Positions 21,411 to 29,549 are shown, counted from the first letter of the stretch. The stretch is DNA of 64,000 nucleotides from an uncultured Tropicimonas sp. (GCA_947497945.1 CANMIP010000001.1:248001-312000), one strand, 5' to 3'. The notes: a model not told the origin generated them from the letters alone. Program-made: numbers and translations.

Positions 21411-23311
21411 GTGGAATTGCTGCGTGCCTCCGTCTTGATGGCGGCCCTGCGGAGCCCGGTCGGCTCGATCCCGTCCTCGACGCGCTGTCCGCCCAGGGTC
21501 CGGACGGGCGCGGCAGCATGGCCGATGGCCCGGCTCTGCTCGGCCACCGCCTGCTTGCGGCCACGCCGGAATCGCTGCACGAGCCGATGCCGTTCCACCA
21601 TCCCGAGAGCGGCTGCGCTCTTACCGCCGATCTGCGGCTGGACAGTCGCGACAGCCTGATCGCTGAGCTCGGGCTGGCCGGAACGGGCCGGGTGATCGGT
21701 GACGGCGAGCTTGTCTTGCACGCCTGGCTGCGGTGGGGAGAGGCCTGCCCGGAACATCTCCTGGGCGATTTCGCCTTCGCGCTCTGGGATCCGCGAACCC
21801 GCCGGATCTTCGCCGCGCGCGACCATATGGGGCTGAAACCGCTTGTCTGGTGGCACGTGCCCGGGCGCGCCTTCGCCTGCGCAAGTTCGGCACGGAGCCT
21901 GCTGCATTTGCCGGGGCTGCCCGTGCGCCTCAATGAGTTGCGGCTGGCCGAATATCTCGTCGATTTCAAGGGAAACGACGACGTCTCGACCTATTTCGAG
22001 GATGTCTGGCGGCTGATGCCGGGCCATTGCCTGACGGTTTCCGACAAGGGTGTCTCGACGCGGTGCTATTGGCGACCGGAGCCGGTCGAGCCGGTCCTTG
22101 GCAAGAGCGATGCCGCCTATGCCGAGGGTCTGCGCGAGGTGCTGACCGAGGCCGTGCAGGCAAGGTTGCGCTGCAACGGGCAGGTCGGCTCGATGTTGAG
22201 CGGGGGGATGGATTCCGGATCCGTCAGCGCTCTCGCCGCCGGCCTGCTGGCCCAGAGCGGCGGCGGGCGACTGGCGACTTATTCCGTGACCGGGCCGGGG
22301 CCTTCGGACAGCGCCGAGGCGCGCGGGATCGCGGCAGCCCAGCGCATTCCCAATATCGCCCCGGTCCTGATCGACCATTCGCAGCTCGACGAAACCCTCA
22401 AGCAGCGGATCCTGACGCTGTGCCATTCGGTGGACGAACCGCTCGACTACACCGTCCTCGTGCAGCGCTCTGCCTATGCCGCAGCCCAGCAGGCCGGCGT
22501 GAAAGTGGTGCTCGACGGGGCCGCCGGCGATGTCCTGCTCTACGAAAGCAGCCTGATCTACCGGCTGATACGGTCCGGCCGCCTCGGCCGATCCTGGCAC
22601 GAACAGCGTGAACTGGCCGAGATCGGTGGAATGGACCTTTCATGGGCGCGGCAGGAATATCTCAGAACCCTGCGTTCGGCCGCTGTTCCGTTCTGGGCAA
22701 GGCGGTTGCGGCGCGCCTGGAAGCGCCGGATTCCGCCCGCCCTGCCAAGCGCGGCCATTCTCGACCCGGATTTCGCCCGCAGGTCCGGCTTGACGGAAAG
22801 CCGCCGGATCTTTGCCGCAGGGCACATTGTCGAGAATCTCGGCTATTCCGAGCGCCGGATGCTGCGCCTGTCCAGAAGCATCAGCTTCGCCCGCGAGATC
22901 CTTTCCTGGATGGCCGCCGATGCCGGGATCGAGGCGCGCGACCCCTATCTCGACCAGCGGGTCATCCGATATTGCATGACCCTGCCACAGGATCAGTTGA
23001 TCAAGGATGGCTGGACGAAGATCGTCCTGCGGCGCGCCATGCAGGGGATCCTGCCGGACGAGGTCTGCTGGATGCGCGGCAAGGGGCATCTCGGCCAGCA
23101 TCTCTTCGTGGCCTTGATGAACCCTACGGACTGGTGGAAGGACCTGCTGCGCGACAACAGGGAGTATCTGTCCGGGCGTGTTGATTCGCGGTTCCTGTCA
23201 GAGGCGCTGCAATCGGAAAGCCTGTCGCTCGGGCAAGTTCCCGCCATGAACGACACGACCTATGTCATCGCCCTGACGGCCTTCTTCCAATCCCATAAAC
23301 ATCTGTTTTGA
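21407..23311 (+). CDS. Asparagine-synthetase-like lasso cyclase (C protein)
   Basis: 634 residues from ATG 21407; a longer frame from 21275 is inside the exporter gene. The N-terminal class-II glutamine amidotransferase fold (about 1-215) begins MSGIAAC; position 2 is Ser, so the catalytic Cys for glutamine hydrolysis is missing, as in many lasso cyclases that use the peptide's own N-terminus. The synthetase domain has the PPi loop SGGMDSGS at 265-272. The expected reaction is ATP-dependent adenylation of a Glu/Asp side chain in the core peptide and attack by the core alpha-amine to close the macrolactam ring. Its position next to precursors and B1/B2 genes separates it from true AsnB. Confidence 0.88.
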   Translation: MSGIAACLRLDGGPAEPGRLDPVLDALSAQGPDGRGSMADGPALLGHRLLAATPESLHEPMPFHHPESGCALTADLRLDSRDSLIAELGLAGTGRVIGDGELVLHAWLRWGEACPEHLLGDFAFALWDPRTRRIFAARDHMGLKPLVWWHVPGRAFACASSARSLLHLPGLPVRLNELRLAEYLVDFKGNDDVSTYFEDVWRLMPGHCLTVSDKGVSTRCYWRPEPVEPVLGKSDAAYAEGLREVLTEAVQARLRCNGQVGSMLSGGMDSGSVSALAAGLLAQSGGGRLATYSVTGPGPSDSAEARGIAAAQRIPNIAPVLIDHSQLDETLKQRILTLCHSVDEPLDYTVLVQRSAYAAAQQAGVKVVLDGAAGDVLLYESSLIYRLIRSGRLGRSWHEQRELAEIGGMDLSWARQEYLRTLRSAAVPFWARRLRRAWKRRIPPALPSAAILDPDFARRSGLTESRRIFAAGHIVENLGYSERRMLRLSRSISFAREILSWMAADAGIEARDPYLDQRVIRYCMTLPQDQLIKDGWTKIVLRRAMQGILPDEVCWMRGKGHLGQHLFVALMNPTDWWKDLLRDNREYLSGRVDSRFLSEALQSESLSLGQVPAMNDTTYVIALTAFFQSHKHLF

Positions 23312-23503
23312 ATTAAAAATCATGCTGTCAGAGAGGTTTTTTGGCGCATCGGATCTCGCTGTCCGGGCAGCAGGATGCGCCTCCTCAAGGGTCTCCGCGC
23401 ACATCCTCGCTATCACCGGTTCTCGTGAATTGACCGCCATGGCAACGAAAGACACCTTTCGACTGTTCCTTCACGCGGCGCGTATTAGAAACGAGAGAAA
23501 TCC

Positions 23504-23671
23504 ATGACTGTTGATATTCACAGCACCGAGCAGGCATCTACCTCCGCCTACAAGCGCCCGGAGTTCGTTGTTCTCGGCGATGTTCCCGCCATGACGACCT
23601 CGGGATCCAGAGGGAAGGAAAACGGCGGTCATCCAGACAGTGAACCTGGCGGTGGCAAAAAAGGCGGCTGA
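23504..23671 (+). CDS. Lasso-type precursor peptide A1 (55 aa)
   Basis: Start ATG 23504 after a GAGAGAAAT purine stretch. The leader contains Y16, P19, F21, G25 and T31 (YKRPEFVVLGD...T), the YxxPx[LF]xxxGxxxxxT pattern read by B1/RRE proteins, with the Thr expected at -2. The predicted core starts at Ser33 (SGSRGKENGG...) and ends PGGGKKGG, 23 residues. Glu39 would be core position 7 (ring of seven) or position 8 if cleavage is one residue earlier. The core is Gly-rich and charged, with no aromatic residue, so a threaded lasso has no obvious steric plug. It is the first of two precursors, 192 bp downstream of the cyclase. Confidence 0.78.
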   Translation: MTVDIHSTEQASTSAYKRPEFVVLGDVPAMTTSGSRGKENGGHPDSEPGGGKKGG

Positions 23672-23710
23672 TCACCCGGCCACCAACATGGCGTCTCCCT
23701 TAAGTTTTTG

Positions 23711-23739
23711 TTGACACTCGTCCTTTCCTGACTCTAGCT
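23711..23739 (+). promoter_or_regulatory. Candidate sigma70-type promoter for precursor A2
   Basis: A consensus -35 box TTGACA stands at 23711-23716 in the otherwise empty 120-bp gap between A1 and A2. Seventeen bases on is CTAGCT (23734-23739), a weak -10; TAGATA a few bases later is an alternative with longer spacing. A local promoter would let precursor A2 be made in excess of the enzymes, as is usual in RiPP clusters. The -10 is poor, so this is tentative. Confidence 0.35.
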
Positions 23740-23791
23740 CTCATAGATAACGGCGCCGGAAACAGAGCGTCGATCTTTGAGGTGCGGAGAA

Positions 23792-23974
23792 ATGTCAGGC
23801 CAGAAGGATGGACGGGCGAAGCCCGTCCGGAAAAGCTACAAACCTCCAAAACTGGCGATACTGGGCGACGCGGCGACCCATACGGCCTCGGGCTCGACCC
23901 GACAGCCGGAATTCCGCGGCGGCAGGCACGCTGTCGGCGGAGGATGGGACCGGGCTCCAGGTTTGAGACGGTAA
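23792..23974 (+). CDS. Lasso-type precursor peptide A2 (60 aa)
   Basis: Start ATG 23792 (MSGQKDGRAKP) with GCGGAGA just upstream. The leader has the complete lasso recognition motif YxxPxLxxxGxxxxxT: Y16, P19, L21, G25, T31 (YKPPKLAILGD...T). With Thr at -2 the core starts at Ser33 (SGSTRQPEFRGG...), and Glu40 falls at core position 8, the standard place for a macrolactam acceptor. The 28-residue core continues with Arg42, Arg45, His46, Trp52 and ends APGLRR; His46, Trp52 or Arg residues could act as plugs. Leader length and motif positions are the same as in A1. It lies 13 bp before the kinase-like gene. Confidence 0.85.
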   Translation: MSGQKDGRAKPVRKSYKPPKLAILGDAATHTASGSTRQPEFRGGRHAVGGGWDRAPGLRR

Positions 23975-23987
23975 GGGATCTGGTTTG

Positions 23988-24821
23988 GTGATCGAGGACC
24001 TGCTTGAGAAGTATTCCTGGCAGATGGCCGAGTCCAACCCTGGCGGTCAGGGCGCCTCTTCCGGGATTGTCTCCATTCCGCTCGGCGATGCCTGCGAGGC
24101 CGTGATCGACACTGGCAACCGGCGCATCTTCATCGAGAGCGACACCGCCCTGCAGCCGGATTCGCGCGAGCATTACATCCTCGATATCGTTCTTCCGCAC
24201 CTGCTGTCGCATGACGGCCATCTCGTGCTCCATGGCGGGTTTGTCGTCTCGACGGCTGGCGGGATCGGGTTCATCGGCCCCTCTGGCGCCGGCAAATCGA
24301 CCCTGACGGCAAGCTTTCTCGACGACGGCGCGACATTGCTGAGCGATGACACGCTGCTGCTGCGACGCGAGGCGGATGGGGTCATGGTCGAGGCGCTCTA
24401 TCCAAGCCTGCGCCTGTTTCCCGACTCGCTGTCCGGCGTGCTGCCGGATAGCGGCGAAACGCGGACCGTGGCGCAGTATTTCGACAAGCGGCGGCTGGAT
24501 TTCGAGCGGACCGCCGAGCGCTGTCGGGCGGAGCTGCTTTTCCACCTCGAAGAGCGACAGGAGGGGCAGGTCGAGATCTCCCTGCGCCGCCTGGAGCCCG
24601 GCGAAGCCTGCATGGCGCTGCTGAAGAACTGTTTCACATTGGATGTCGCGAGCCGTTCGGAGCTTGGAAACCGTTTCAAACAGGCCACCGAGATTGCCCG
24701 GGACCTGCCGGTCTACGCGCTGCGCTATCCAAGGGAATATGAACGGCTTGCCGAGGTTCGGGCTGAGGTGCTTGCGCTGGCCTCCCGGATCAGGGCAGGC
24801 AATGCCGGTTCAGGACGCTAG
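23988..24821 (+). CDS. HPr-kinase/phosphorylase-like protein of the lasso cluster (K)
   Basis: About 277 residues from the GTG at 23988, preceded by a TAAGGGA ribosome site; a TTG at 23985 is the alternative. The C-terminal HprK-type kinase fold shows Walker A GPSGAGKSTLTAS near residue 100 and the acidic LLSDDTLLL near 120. Related kinases in paeninodin-type clusters phosphorylate the C-terminal Ser of the precursor (family knowledge). Neither precursor here ends in Ser (A1 ends KKGG, A2 ends GLRR), so the substrate is open. It is too short and in the wrong context for the PTS regulator HprK. Confidence 0.8.
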   Translation: MIEDLLEKYSWQMAESNPGGQGASSGIVSIPLGDACEAVIDTGNRRIFIESDTALQPDSREHYILDIVLPHLLSHDGHLVLHGGFVVSTAGGIGFIGPSGAGKSTLTASFLDDGATLLSDDTLLLRREADGVMVEALYPSLRLFPDSLSGVLPDSGETRTVAQYFDKRRLDFERTAERCRAELLFHLEERQEGQVEISLRRLEPGEACMALLKNCFTLDVASRSELGNRFKQATEIARDLPVYALRYPREYERLAEVRAEVLALASRIRAGNAGSGR

Positions 24822-25091
24822 CGGGGGCATTCAGGCCGAAAACTGCATGTCCCTTGGTGAAGTGCCGGAGATCGGCCCCTGCATCTGACGGAGACGGGCG
24901 CGGATCTCGTCGTGGAAGACCTGGCGCAGGCTTTTCCCTGCAAACCCGGGAGGACAGGCCCGCCCTGACCAGGCATGTACAGCCGCACATACATTCTCTC
25001 TGCCCTGTCGATCACGTTGCCGCTTTTTTTTGCCGGGTGAAAGCACTACCTCTCCAAGGTAAGGTTTGTTTCTCGAGAGGGGCGAGGTGTG
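24822..25091 (+). other. Non-coding gap inside the lasso cluster
   Basis: 270 bp without a convincing gene between the kinase-like gene and B1. I looked for a third precursor and found no YxxP...G...T leader in any plus-strand frame. CCTCTC at 25049-25054 can pair with GAGAGG at 25075-25080, next to the B1 ribosome-binding site, and could form a short hairpin affecting B1 translation. Confidence 0.4.
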
Positions 25092-25373
25092 ATGCGTGAG
25101 ATCGATATGTCGACGGTGTACCGCACCAGTTCCGAGGCGATGGCGAGCAAGCTGGGGAGCGAAACCGTCCTGCTTCACCTCGGGTCCGGGACCTATTTCG
25201 GAATGGATGAGGTCGGCACGCTGGTCTGGCAATTGCTTGACGAGGGGCTGACGCCGAAACAGATTTGTAACCGTGTGGCGGAGACGTTCGACGAGGTTCC
25301 CGACACTGTTGGCGACGACATCCTTGCCTTCCTGGAACAGCTCGTGTCGCAAAAGCTGATTTCCCCGGCCTGA
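25092..25373 (+). CDS. PqqD-like RiPP recognition protein (lasso B1)
   Basis: 93 residues from the ATG at 25092, with GAGG four bases upstream. It shows the compact PqqD fold: VYRTSSEAMASKLGSETVLLHLGSGTYFGMDEVGTL reads as two to three beta strands with the typical 'Y.gLNe.G..iW' phrase, then helices (LVWQLLDEGLTPKQICNRVAETF, LAFLEQLVSQKLI). Such RiPP recognition elements bind the leader peptide through the YxxP motif and deliver it to B2 and the cyclase. It is followed 4 bp later by B2, the normal split-B arrangement. Confidence 0.85.
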   Translation: MREIDMSTVYRTSSEAMASKLGSETVLLHLGSGTYFGMDEVGTLVWQLLDEGLTPKQICNRVAETFDEVPDTVGDDILAFLEQLVSQKLISPA

Positions 25374-25377
25374 TCCC

Positions 25378-25815
25378 ATGCCCCTTTCCCGCTTGCCCGC
25401 CAGGATCTCTCGCGCCCGCCAGATGCGCTGGCAGGATTGGCGCGACCTAGTCCGGGCAATGCGCGAACTCTGGCATGCGAACCGGGCGCTGCGCCGGATG
25501 GCAGCCCCAGAGCTCGATCTTGGCAGACCCGTCCAACCCGCGGAAATCCGGCAATCCGACGCGAAAATGGCGGACCTCCTGTCACGTGTCTCCATTGCGG
25601 TCCCGCGCGCGGCGCGGCTCGTCCCCTGGCGGTCCAGCTGCCTGGTTCAGGCGCAGGCCGCGCGGAGCTGGCTGGCCCGGGAGGGAGTTGGCTCGGAGAT
25701 CCGCTTCGGGCTGGATGAGGCCAGGACCGGACCGTTCGAGGCACATGCCTGGCTTGTGGCGGATGGGAAGGTCATCACCGGCGGCGAGATCTCTCACTTC
25801 ACGCCTTTCTCCTGA
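25378..25815 (+). CDS. Transglutaminase-like lasso leader peptidase (B2)
   Basis: 145 residues, typical for a stand-alone B2. It matches the Transglut_core3 type (PF13471): the catalytic Cys88 lies in WRSSCLVQAQAARSWL and the catalytic His123 in FEAHAWLVADG; the third acidic residue is not certain. It cuts the leader from the core after the Thr-x dipeptide in an ATP-linked reaction together with the cyclase. It is the last gene of the cluster, convergent with aguA three bases later. Confidence 0.88.
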   Translation: MPLSRLPARISRARQMRWQDWRDLVRAMRELWHANRALRRMAAPELDLGRPVQPAEIRQSDAKMADLLSRVSIAVPRAARLVPWRSSCLVQAQAARSWLAREGVGSEIRFGLDEARTGPFEAHAWLVADGKVITGGEISHFTPFS

Positions 25816-25818
25816 GCG

Positions 25819-26910
25819 TCAGGCGGTTGGCACCTGCTGCGTGACGCAGTGGATATTGCCACCGCCAAGCAGGATCTCGCGGGTCGCGACCCCGACAATC
25901 TCGTGCTGCGGGAAAACCGATTGCAGGACTTCCCGCGCCTCCATGTCCCGCGCGGGATCGAGCAAGGGGAAGACAACCCGCCCATTCGTGATCAGGAAGT
26001 TGGCGTAGGACGCGGCGAGACGCCGGCCGGCCTCGCGCGACATGTCGTCGGAGGGGTCGATGCCGGCGGCCTCCGCCGCGCTGAGGTAGAGCGGGCCGGG
26101 GATATGAAGCTTGTGGACCGTGAGCGCACGGCCTGCCGCGTCGGTCTGGCCAGCCAGGAAAGCGAGCGCCTCCTGCGAGATCGCGTGCTGGGGATCGTTC
26201 TCGTCATCGCACCAGGAAAGCAGGATCTCGCCGGGGCGGGCGACATGGATCAGGTTGTCGATATGGCCGTTGGTCTCGTCCTCATGGAGGCCACGCGGCA
26301 GCCAGATCACCTTGCGCGCGCCGAGACAGGCCTTGAGCCGGGCCTCGATCTCGTCCCGGCTCAGATCCGGGTTTCGCGAGGGATGCAGCAGGCATTCCTC
26401 GTTGGTGTAGATCGTGCCGTCGCCATCGCTGTGGATCGCCCCGCCTTCGAGCACGAAGCCGGCGCGGTAACTGTCGTCGCGCTGGATCTCGCAGATCTTG
26501 CCCGCGACCTGGTCATCGCGGTCCCAGGGAAAATAGAGACCGTCGACCAAGCCGCCCCAGGCGTTGAACTCCCACTGGATGCCGCGCCGCCGTCCCTTGC
26601 CGTCGATGACATACGTCGGACCGATATCGCGCATCCAGGCATCATTGGTCGACATCTCCACCACGCGGACCGCTTCGGGCAGGCTGCGCCGCGCGGTCTC
26701 GTATTGCGCGGCGGAGACGGCCATGGAAACCGGGGTTACCTCGCAGATCGCGGCGGCGAGGGCGGTGAAAGCGGCCTGTGCCGGTTTGGCGCCGTTGCGC
26801 CAATTGTCGGGGCGCTCCGGCCAGGCCATCCAGATCTCGTCCTGCGGCGCCGCTTCGGACGGCATGAAGAAGCCATCTTCAGCGGGAGTGGTCTTGTGGA
26901 TCCTGCTCAT
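25819..26910 (-). CDS. aguA: Agmatine deiminase / peptidyl-arginine deiminase family
   Basis: 363 residues, full length. The pentein-fold signatures are clear: NDAWMRDIGPTYV, FVLEGGAIHSDGDGT, HEDETNGHIDNL (catalytic Glu/His region) and the C-terminal GGGNIHCVTQQ with the nucleophilic Cys. It converts agmatine to N-carbamoyl-putrescine and ammonia in putrescine synthesis. It is a single gene on the minus strand, with no aguB next to it. It shares the 3' border of the lasso cluster but is on the opposite strand, so it is probably not part of it. Confidence 0.88.
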   Translation of the reverse strand: MSRIHKTTPAEDGFFMPSEAAPQDEIWMAWPERPDNWRNGAKPAQAAFTALAAAICEVTPVSMAVSAAQYETARRSLPEAVRVVEMSTNDAWMRDIGPTYVIDGKGRRRGIQWEFNAWGGLVDGLYFPWDRDDQVAGKICEIQRDDSYRAGFVLEGGAIHSDGDGTIYTNEECLLHPSRNPDLSRDEIEARLKACLGARKVIWLPRGLHEDETNGHIDNLIHVARPGEILLSWCDDENDPQHAISQEALAFLAGQTDAAGRALTVHKLHIPGPLYLSAAEAAGIDPSDDMSREAGRRLAASYANFLITNGRVVFPLLDPARDMEAREVLQSVFPQHEIVGVATREILLGGGNIHCVTQQVPTA

Positions 26911-27095
26911 GAAAACGCCCTTGAATCTTTGGCCCGACGGTGGCCTTGCAGCGAAGGGCTGTCAATTCCCTGCATTGCGCCTGCGGGGTGGTCACCTGGC
27001 GGAAACCTGGAGTCAGAAGAAGACGTTCGCGTCGCGTTGTCCGTGGGAGAGGCTCTGGTATAAGCGGCGGGAGCGGAGCAGATCGGAGGCTTGGG

Positions 27096-28034
27096 ATGAC
27101 GTTTCGGGGCAGGCATCTTCTGGGGATCGAACCGTTGCATCCAATGGAGATCACCACGATTCTGGACCTGGCCGACGATTATGTCGGGCTGAACCGGGCG
27201 CAGGACAAACATGCGGACGCGCTGGTCGGGCGGACCCAGATCAACATGTTCTTCGAGAACTCGACCCGGACGCAGGCAAGCTTCGAGCTTGCCGGAAAGC
27301 GGCTCGGCGCGGATGTGATGAACATGGCGATGCAGGCCAGTTCGATCAAGAAAGGCGAGACGCTGGTCGACACCGCGTTGACGCTGAACGCGATGCATCC
27401 GGACCTGCTGGTCGTGCGGCACCCGCATTCGGGCGCGGTGGACCTGCTGGCGCAAAAGGTGAACTGCGCGGTGCTCAACGCCGGCGACGGGCGGCATGAA
27501 CACCCGACCCAGGCGCTGCTCGACGCGCTGACGATCCGGCGGGCCAAGGGGCGGCTGCATCGCCTCAACATCGCCATTTGCGGAGATATCGCCCATAGCC
27601 GCGTGGCGCGTTCGAACATCCTGCTTCTTGGCAAGATGGAGAACCGCGTCCGTCTGGTCGGTCCGCCGACGCTGATCCCCTCGGGGGCAGGCGACTGGGG
27701 CGTCGAGGTCTATGACGACATGGAAGCCGGGCTGGAAGGCTGCGACGTGGTGATGATGCTGCGGCTTCAGAAGGAGCGCATGGATGGCGGCTTCATCCCG
27801 TCCGAGCGCGAGTATTACCATCGCTACGGGCTCGATGCCGAGAAGCTGGCCCATGCGAAGGAAGATGCCATCGTCATGCATCCCGGACCGATGAATCGCG
27901 GTGTGGAGATCGACGGCACCATTGCCGACGACATCAACCGCTCCGTGATTCAGGAACAGGTCGAGATGGGCGTGGCCGTGCGCATGGCCGCGATGGACCT
28001 GCTGGCACGGAACCTGGCAGCGGAGGCGGCGTGA
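27096..28034 (+). CDS. pyrB: Aspartate carbamoyltransferase catalytic chain
   Basis: 312 residues from the ATG at 27096 ([14 protein letters not shown]), six bases after GGAGG; a frame extending to 26940 is upstream sequence. It shows the carbamoyl-phosphate motif [24 protein letters not shown] and the aspartate-binding MLRLQKERM. It makes N-carbamoyl-L-aspartate in pyrimidine synthesis. It starts an operon of five overlapping genes ending in a dihydroorotase-like protein. No pyrI is present; in such bacteria PyrB usually complexes with the non-catalytic dihydroorotase homologue, which fits this operon. Confidence 0.95.
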   Translation: MTFRGRHLLGIEPLHPMEITTILDLADDYVGLNRAQDKHADALVGRTQINMFFENSTRTQASFELAGKRLGADVMNMAMQASSIKKGETLVDTALTLNAMHPDLLVVRHPHSGAVDLLAQKVNCAVLNAGDGRHEHPTQALLDALTIRRAKGRLHRLNIAICGDIAHSRVARSNILLLGKMENRVRLVGPPTLIPSGAGDWGVEVYDDMEAGLEGCDVVMMLRLQKERMDGGFIPSEREYYHRYGLDAEKLAHAKEDAIVMHPGPMNRGVEIDGTIADDINRSVIQEQVEMGVAVRMAAMDLLARNLAAEAA

Positions 28035-28621
28035 ATCTCTTCTCCTCGCCCGATGCCCGGTTCTGGCAGGCGCGGTTGCGGCCCGGGGAGCAGCTCGTCT
28101 GGATCGGGCGGCCCAGGCTGACCGTGACGCTGGGCTGGCCGGTGCTCTGGGCGGTGGGACCGGCAATCGGTTTTGCGATGCTGCATCTTTTCGCGAGTTT
28201 CTCCGAGCCCTCTGCGCCTGGGCTGCGGGAGGTGTTCACGAACTGGCAGGAACACACGATCCCGCTGACGATGATGGCCGGCATCGCCTATTGCGCGGTC
28301 TATCTCTTCCGGTTCGGCCTGCTCTTCCCCTCCCAGCAGCTTTACGCGATCACGGATCGGCGGTTGATGGTCTGGCGGCCGGCGCTTTCGCCGGGGCTGA
28401 TCGAGGAGGAGATCGACTCCCAGCTCAAGTTGGAGAGCCCGAAGCGCCCGCGCAATTCCGTCCATTTCTCTTCCGAGATCCTGAGAAAACGGTCCGCGGG
28501 AACGTTCAGTGTCGGACCAAACGGGACGACGCAGAGACAGGTCGGCTTCATCAATCCGCGCGATGGCGAAGGGATGATGCAGGCCCTGGAAAAGGTGATG
28601 AGCGGAGGGCGCGTGCGATGA
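28031..28621 (+). CDS. Membrane protein with PH-like domain, unknown function
   Basis: 196 residues with a GTG start at 28031 overlapping the pyrB stop. Two membrane segments ([17 protein letters not shown] and [17 protein letters not shown]) precede [14 protein letters not shown], the 'Y.lTdrRll' phrase of bacterial PH (bPH-type) domains. It is the first of three consecutive small genes of similar style (28031, 28618, 29022) inserted between pyrB and the dihydroorotase homologue. The function is unknown; the coupling suggests co-expression with pyrimidine synthesis. Confidence 0.75.
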   Translation: MNLFSSPDARFWQARLRPGEQLVWIGRPRLTVTLGWPVLWAVGPAIGFAMLHLFASFSEPSAPGLREVFTNWQEHTIPLTMMAGIAYCAVYLFRFGLLFPSQQLYAITDRRLMVWRPALSPGLIEEEIDSQLKLESPKRPRNSVHFSSEILRKRSAGTFSVGPNGTTQRQVGFINPRDGEGMMQALEKVMSGGRVR

Positions 28622-29025
28622 ACCCGGAACAGGTCCTGGAAGAATGGCGCGCGGATCGGCGGACCTATATCCGCGATCATGTCGTCCTCGCGGTGATTGG
28701 CGCGGTCGCGACCTGCCTGCTGCTCTACTGGATGGGGAACTCGGATTGGTGGGTCGGGGTGATCGCGGCGCCGGCGGCGCTCGCGGTGCGCGGTTTCTAC
28801 CTCGCCTCCGAGGAACTGGTACTGGTCTGGCAGATGACCCCACAGGAGATTCGCGGCTCGCAGGGCAAGCGCGTCGCGCTGTCCGAGATCGAGACGGTGC
28901 GCTCGCTGGGAAGCTCGGTGCAGCTTGTCACGCGCGGCGGCGACAAGCACCTGATGAAATACATGGCCGATCCGGCGGCGGTGAAACGGGCCGTAGCGCG
29001 GGCTGCCGGGGTGGCGTTGCCATGA
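28618..29025 (+). CDS. Small membrane protein, unknown function
   Basis: 135 residues from the ATG at 28618, which overlaps the stop of the previous gene (ATGA). Two hydrophobic segments (VVLAVIGAVATCLLLYWM and VGVIAAPAALAVRGFYL) are followed by a short PH-like beta region (LVLVWQMTPQEIRGSQGKRVALSEIETVRSL has the same order of elements as its neighbours, here without the YxLTxRR phrase). It overlaps the next start by 4 bp. Confidence 0.7.
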   Translation: MNPEQVLEEWRADRRTYIRDHVVLAVIGAVATCLLLYWMGNSDWWVGVIAAPAALAVRGFYLASEELVLVWQMTPQEIRGSQGKRVALSEIETVRSLGSSVQLVTRGGDKHLMKYMADPAAVKRAVARAAGVALP

Positions 29026-29549
29026 ACGGAACGGATCCCCAGGGCTGGGACGGGATCCTGGAACCCGGCGAAGAGATCCTCTGGCAGGGGCGACCCGGGG
29101 GCGGCATCTCCTGGGCCGGGCTGGAACCAAGAAAGGTCCTGTTCGGGGTCGTCTTTTCCGGCTTCGCGCTGTTCTGGAGCTTCAAGGCGGCCACCATACG
29201 GATGCAAGCACCGCTCCCCGTGCGACTGCTCCTTCCGCTCTTCGGCCTCGCCTTCCTCTACCAGGGCGCGAAGCTGGCCGGGGCGGACCGGATCTGGCAG
29301 GCGCTCCAGCGGCGGTCGAGCTGGTACACCCTGACCAACCGACGCGCCTTCATCGCGACGGACCTGTTCGGGCGGAAGAAACTGAGCTCCTGGCCGATCA
29401 CCGCCGAGACAGTGATCGATTTCGTGGAGGGCGCGCGATCGAGCCTGTTCTTTGCGCGGGAGGGGTCCAACCGCATCGGCTTCGAGAGGATCGAAGGCGG
29501 CCGGGAACTGCTCGGCCTGATGCGGAAGCTCCAAAGGGAAAACACCTGA
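29022..29549 (+). CDS. Membrane protein with PH-like domain, unknown function
   Basis: 175 residues from the ATG at 29022 in an ATGA overlap. The N-terminus has the phrase LEPGEEILWQGRP, parallel to [13 protein letters not shown] in the 196-aa protein two genes upstream, so the two are probably homologous. Two membrane segments follow (VLFGVVFSGFALFWSF and LLLPLFGLAFLYQGAKL), then YTLTNRRAFIATDLFG, a PH-like signature. It overlaps the dihydroorotase homologue by one base. Confidence 0.75.
   Translation: MNGTDPQGWDGILEPGEEILWQGRPGGGISWAGLEPRKVLFGVVFSGFALFWSFKAATIRMQAPLPVRLLLPLFGLAFLYQGAKLAGADRIWQALQRRSSWYTLTNRRAFIATDLFGRKKLSSWPITAETVIDFVEGARSSLFFAREGSNRIGFERIEGGRELLGLMRKLQRENT

Noticed and set aside
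23322-23507. 61-codon frame between the cyclase and A1, considered as a third precursor
   Set aside because: No YxxP...G...T leader motif and no suitable core; it overlaps the A1 start in another frame.
23988-24821. Calling this gene the PTS regulator hprK
   Set aside because: It sits inside the lasso cluster with no PTS genes nearby, and its sequence outside the P-loop region does not resemble the short alphaproteobacterial HprK.
24854-25099. 81-codon frame between the kinase-like gene and B1
   Set aside because: No RiPP leader motif, no ribosome site and no similarity to a known small protein.
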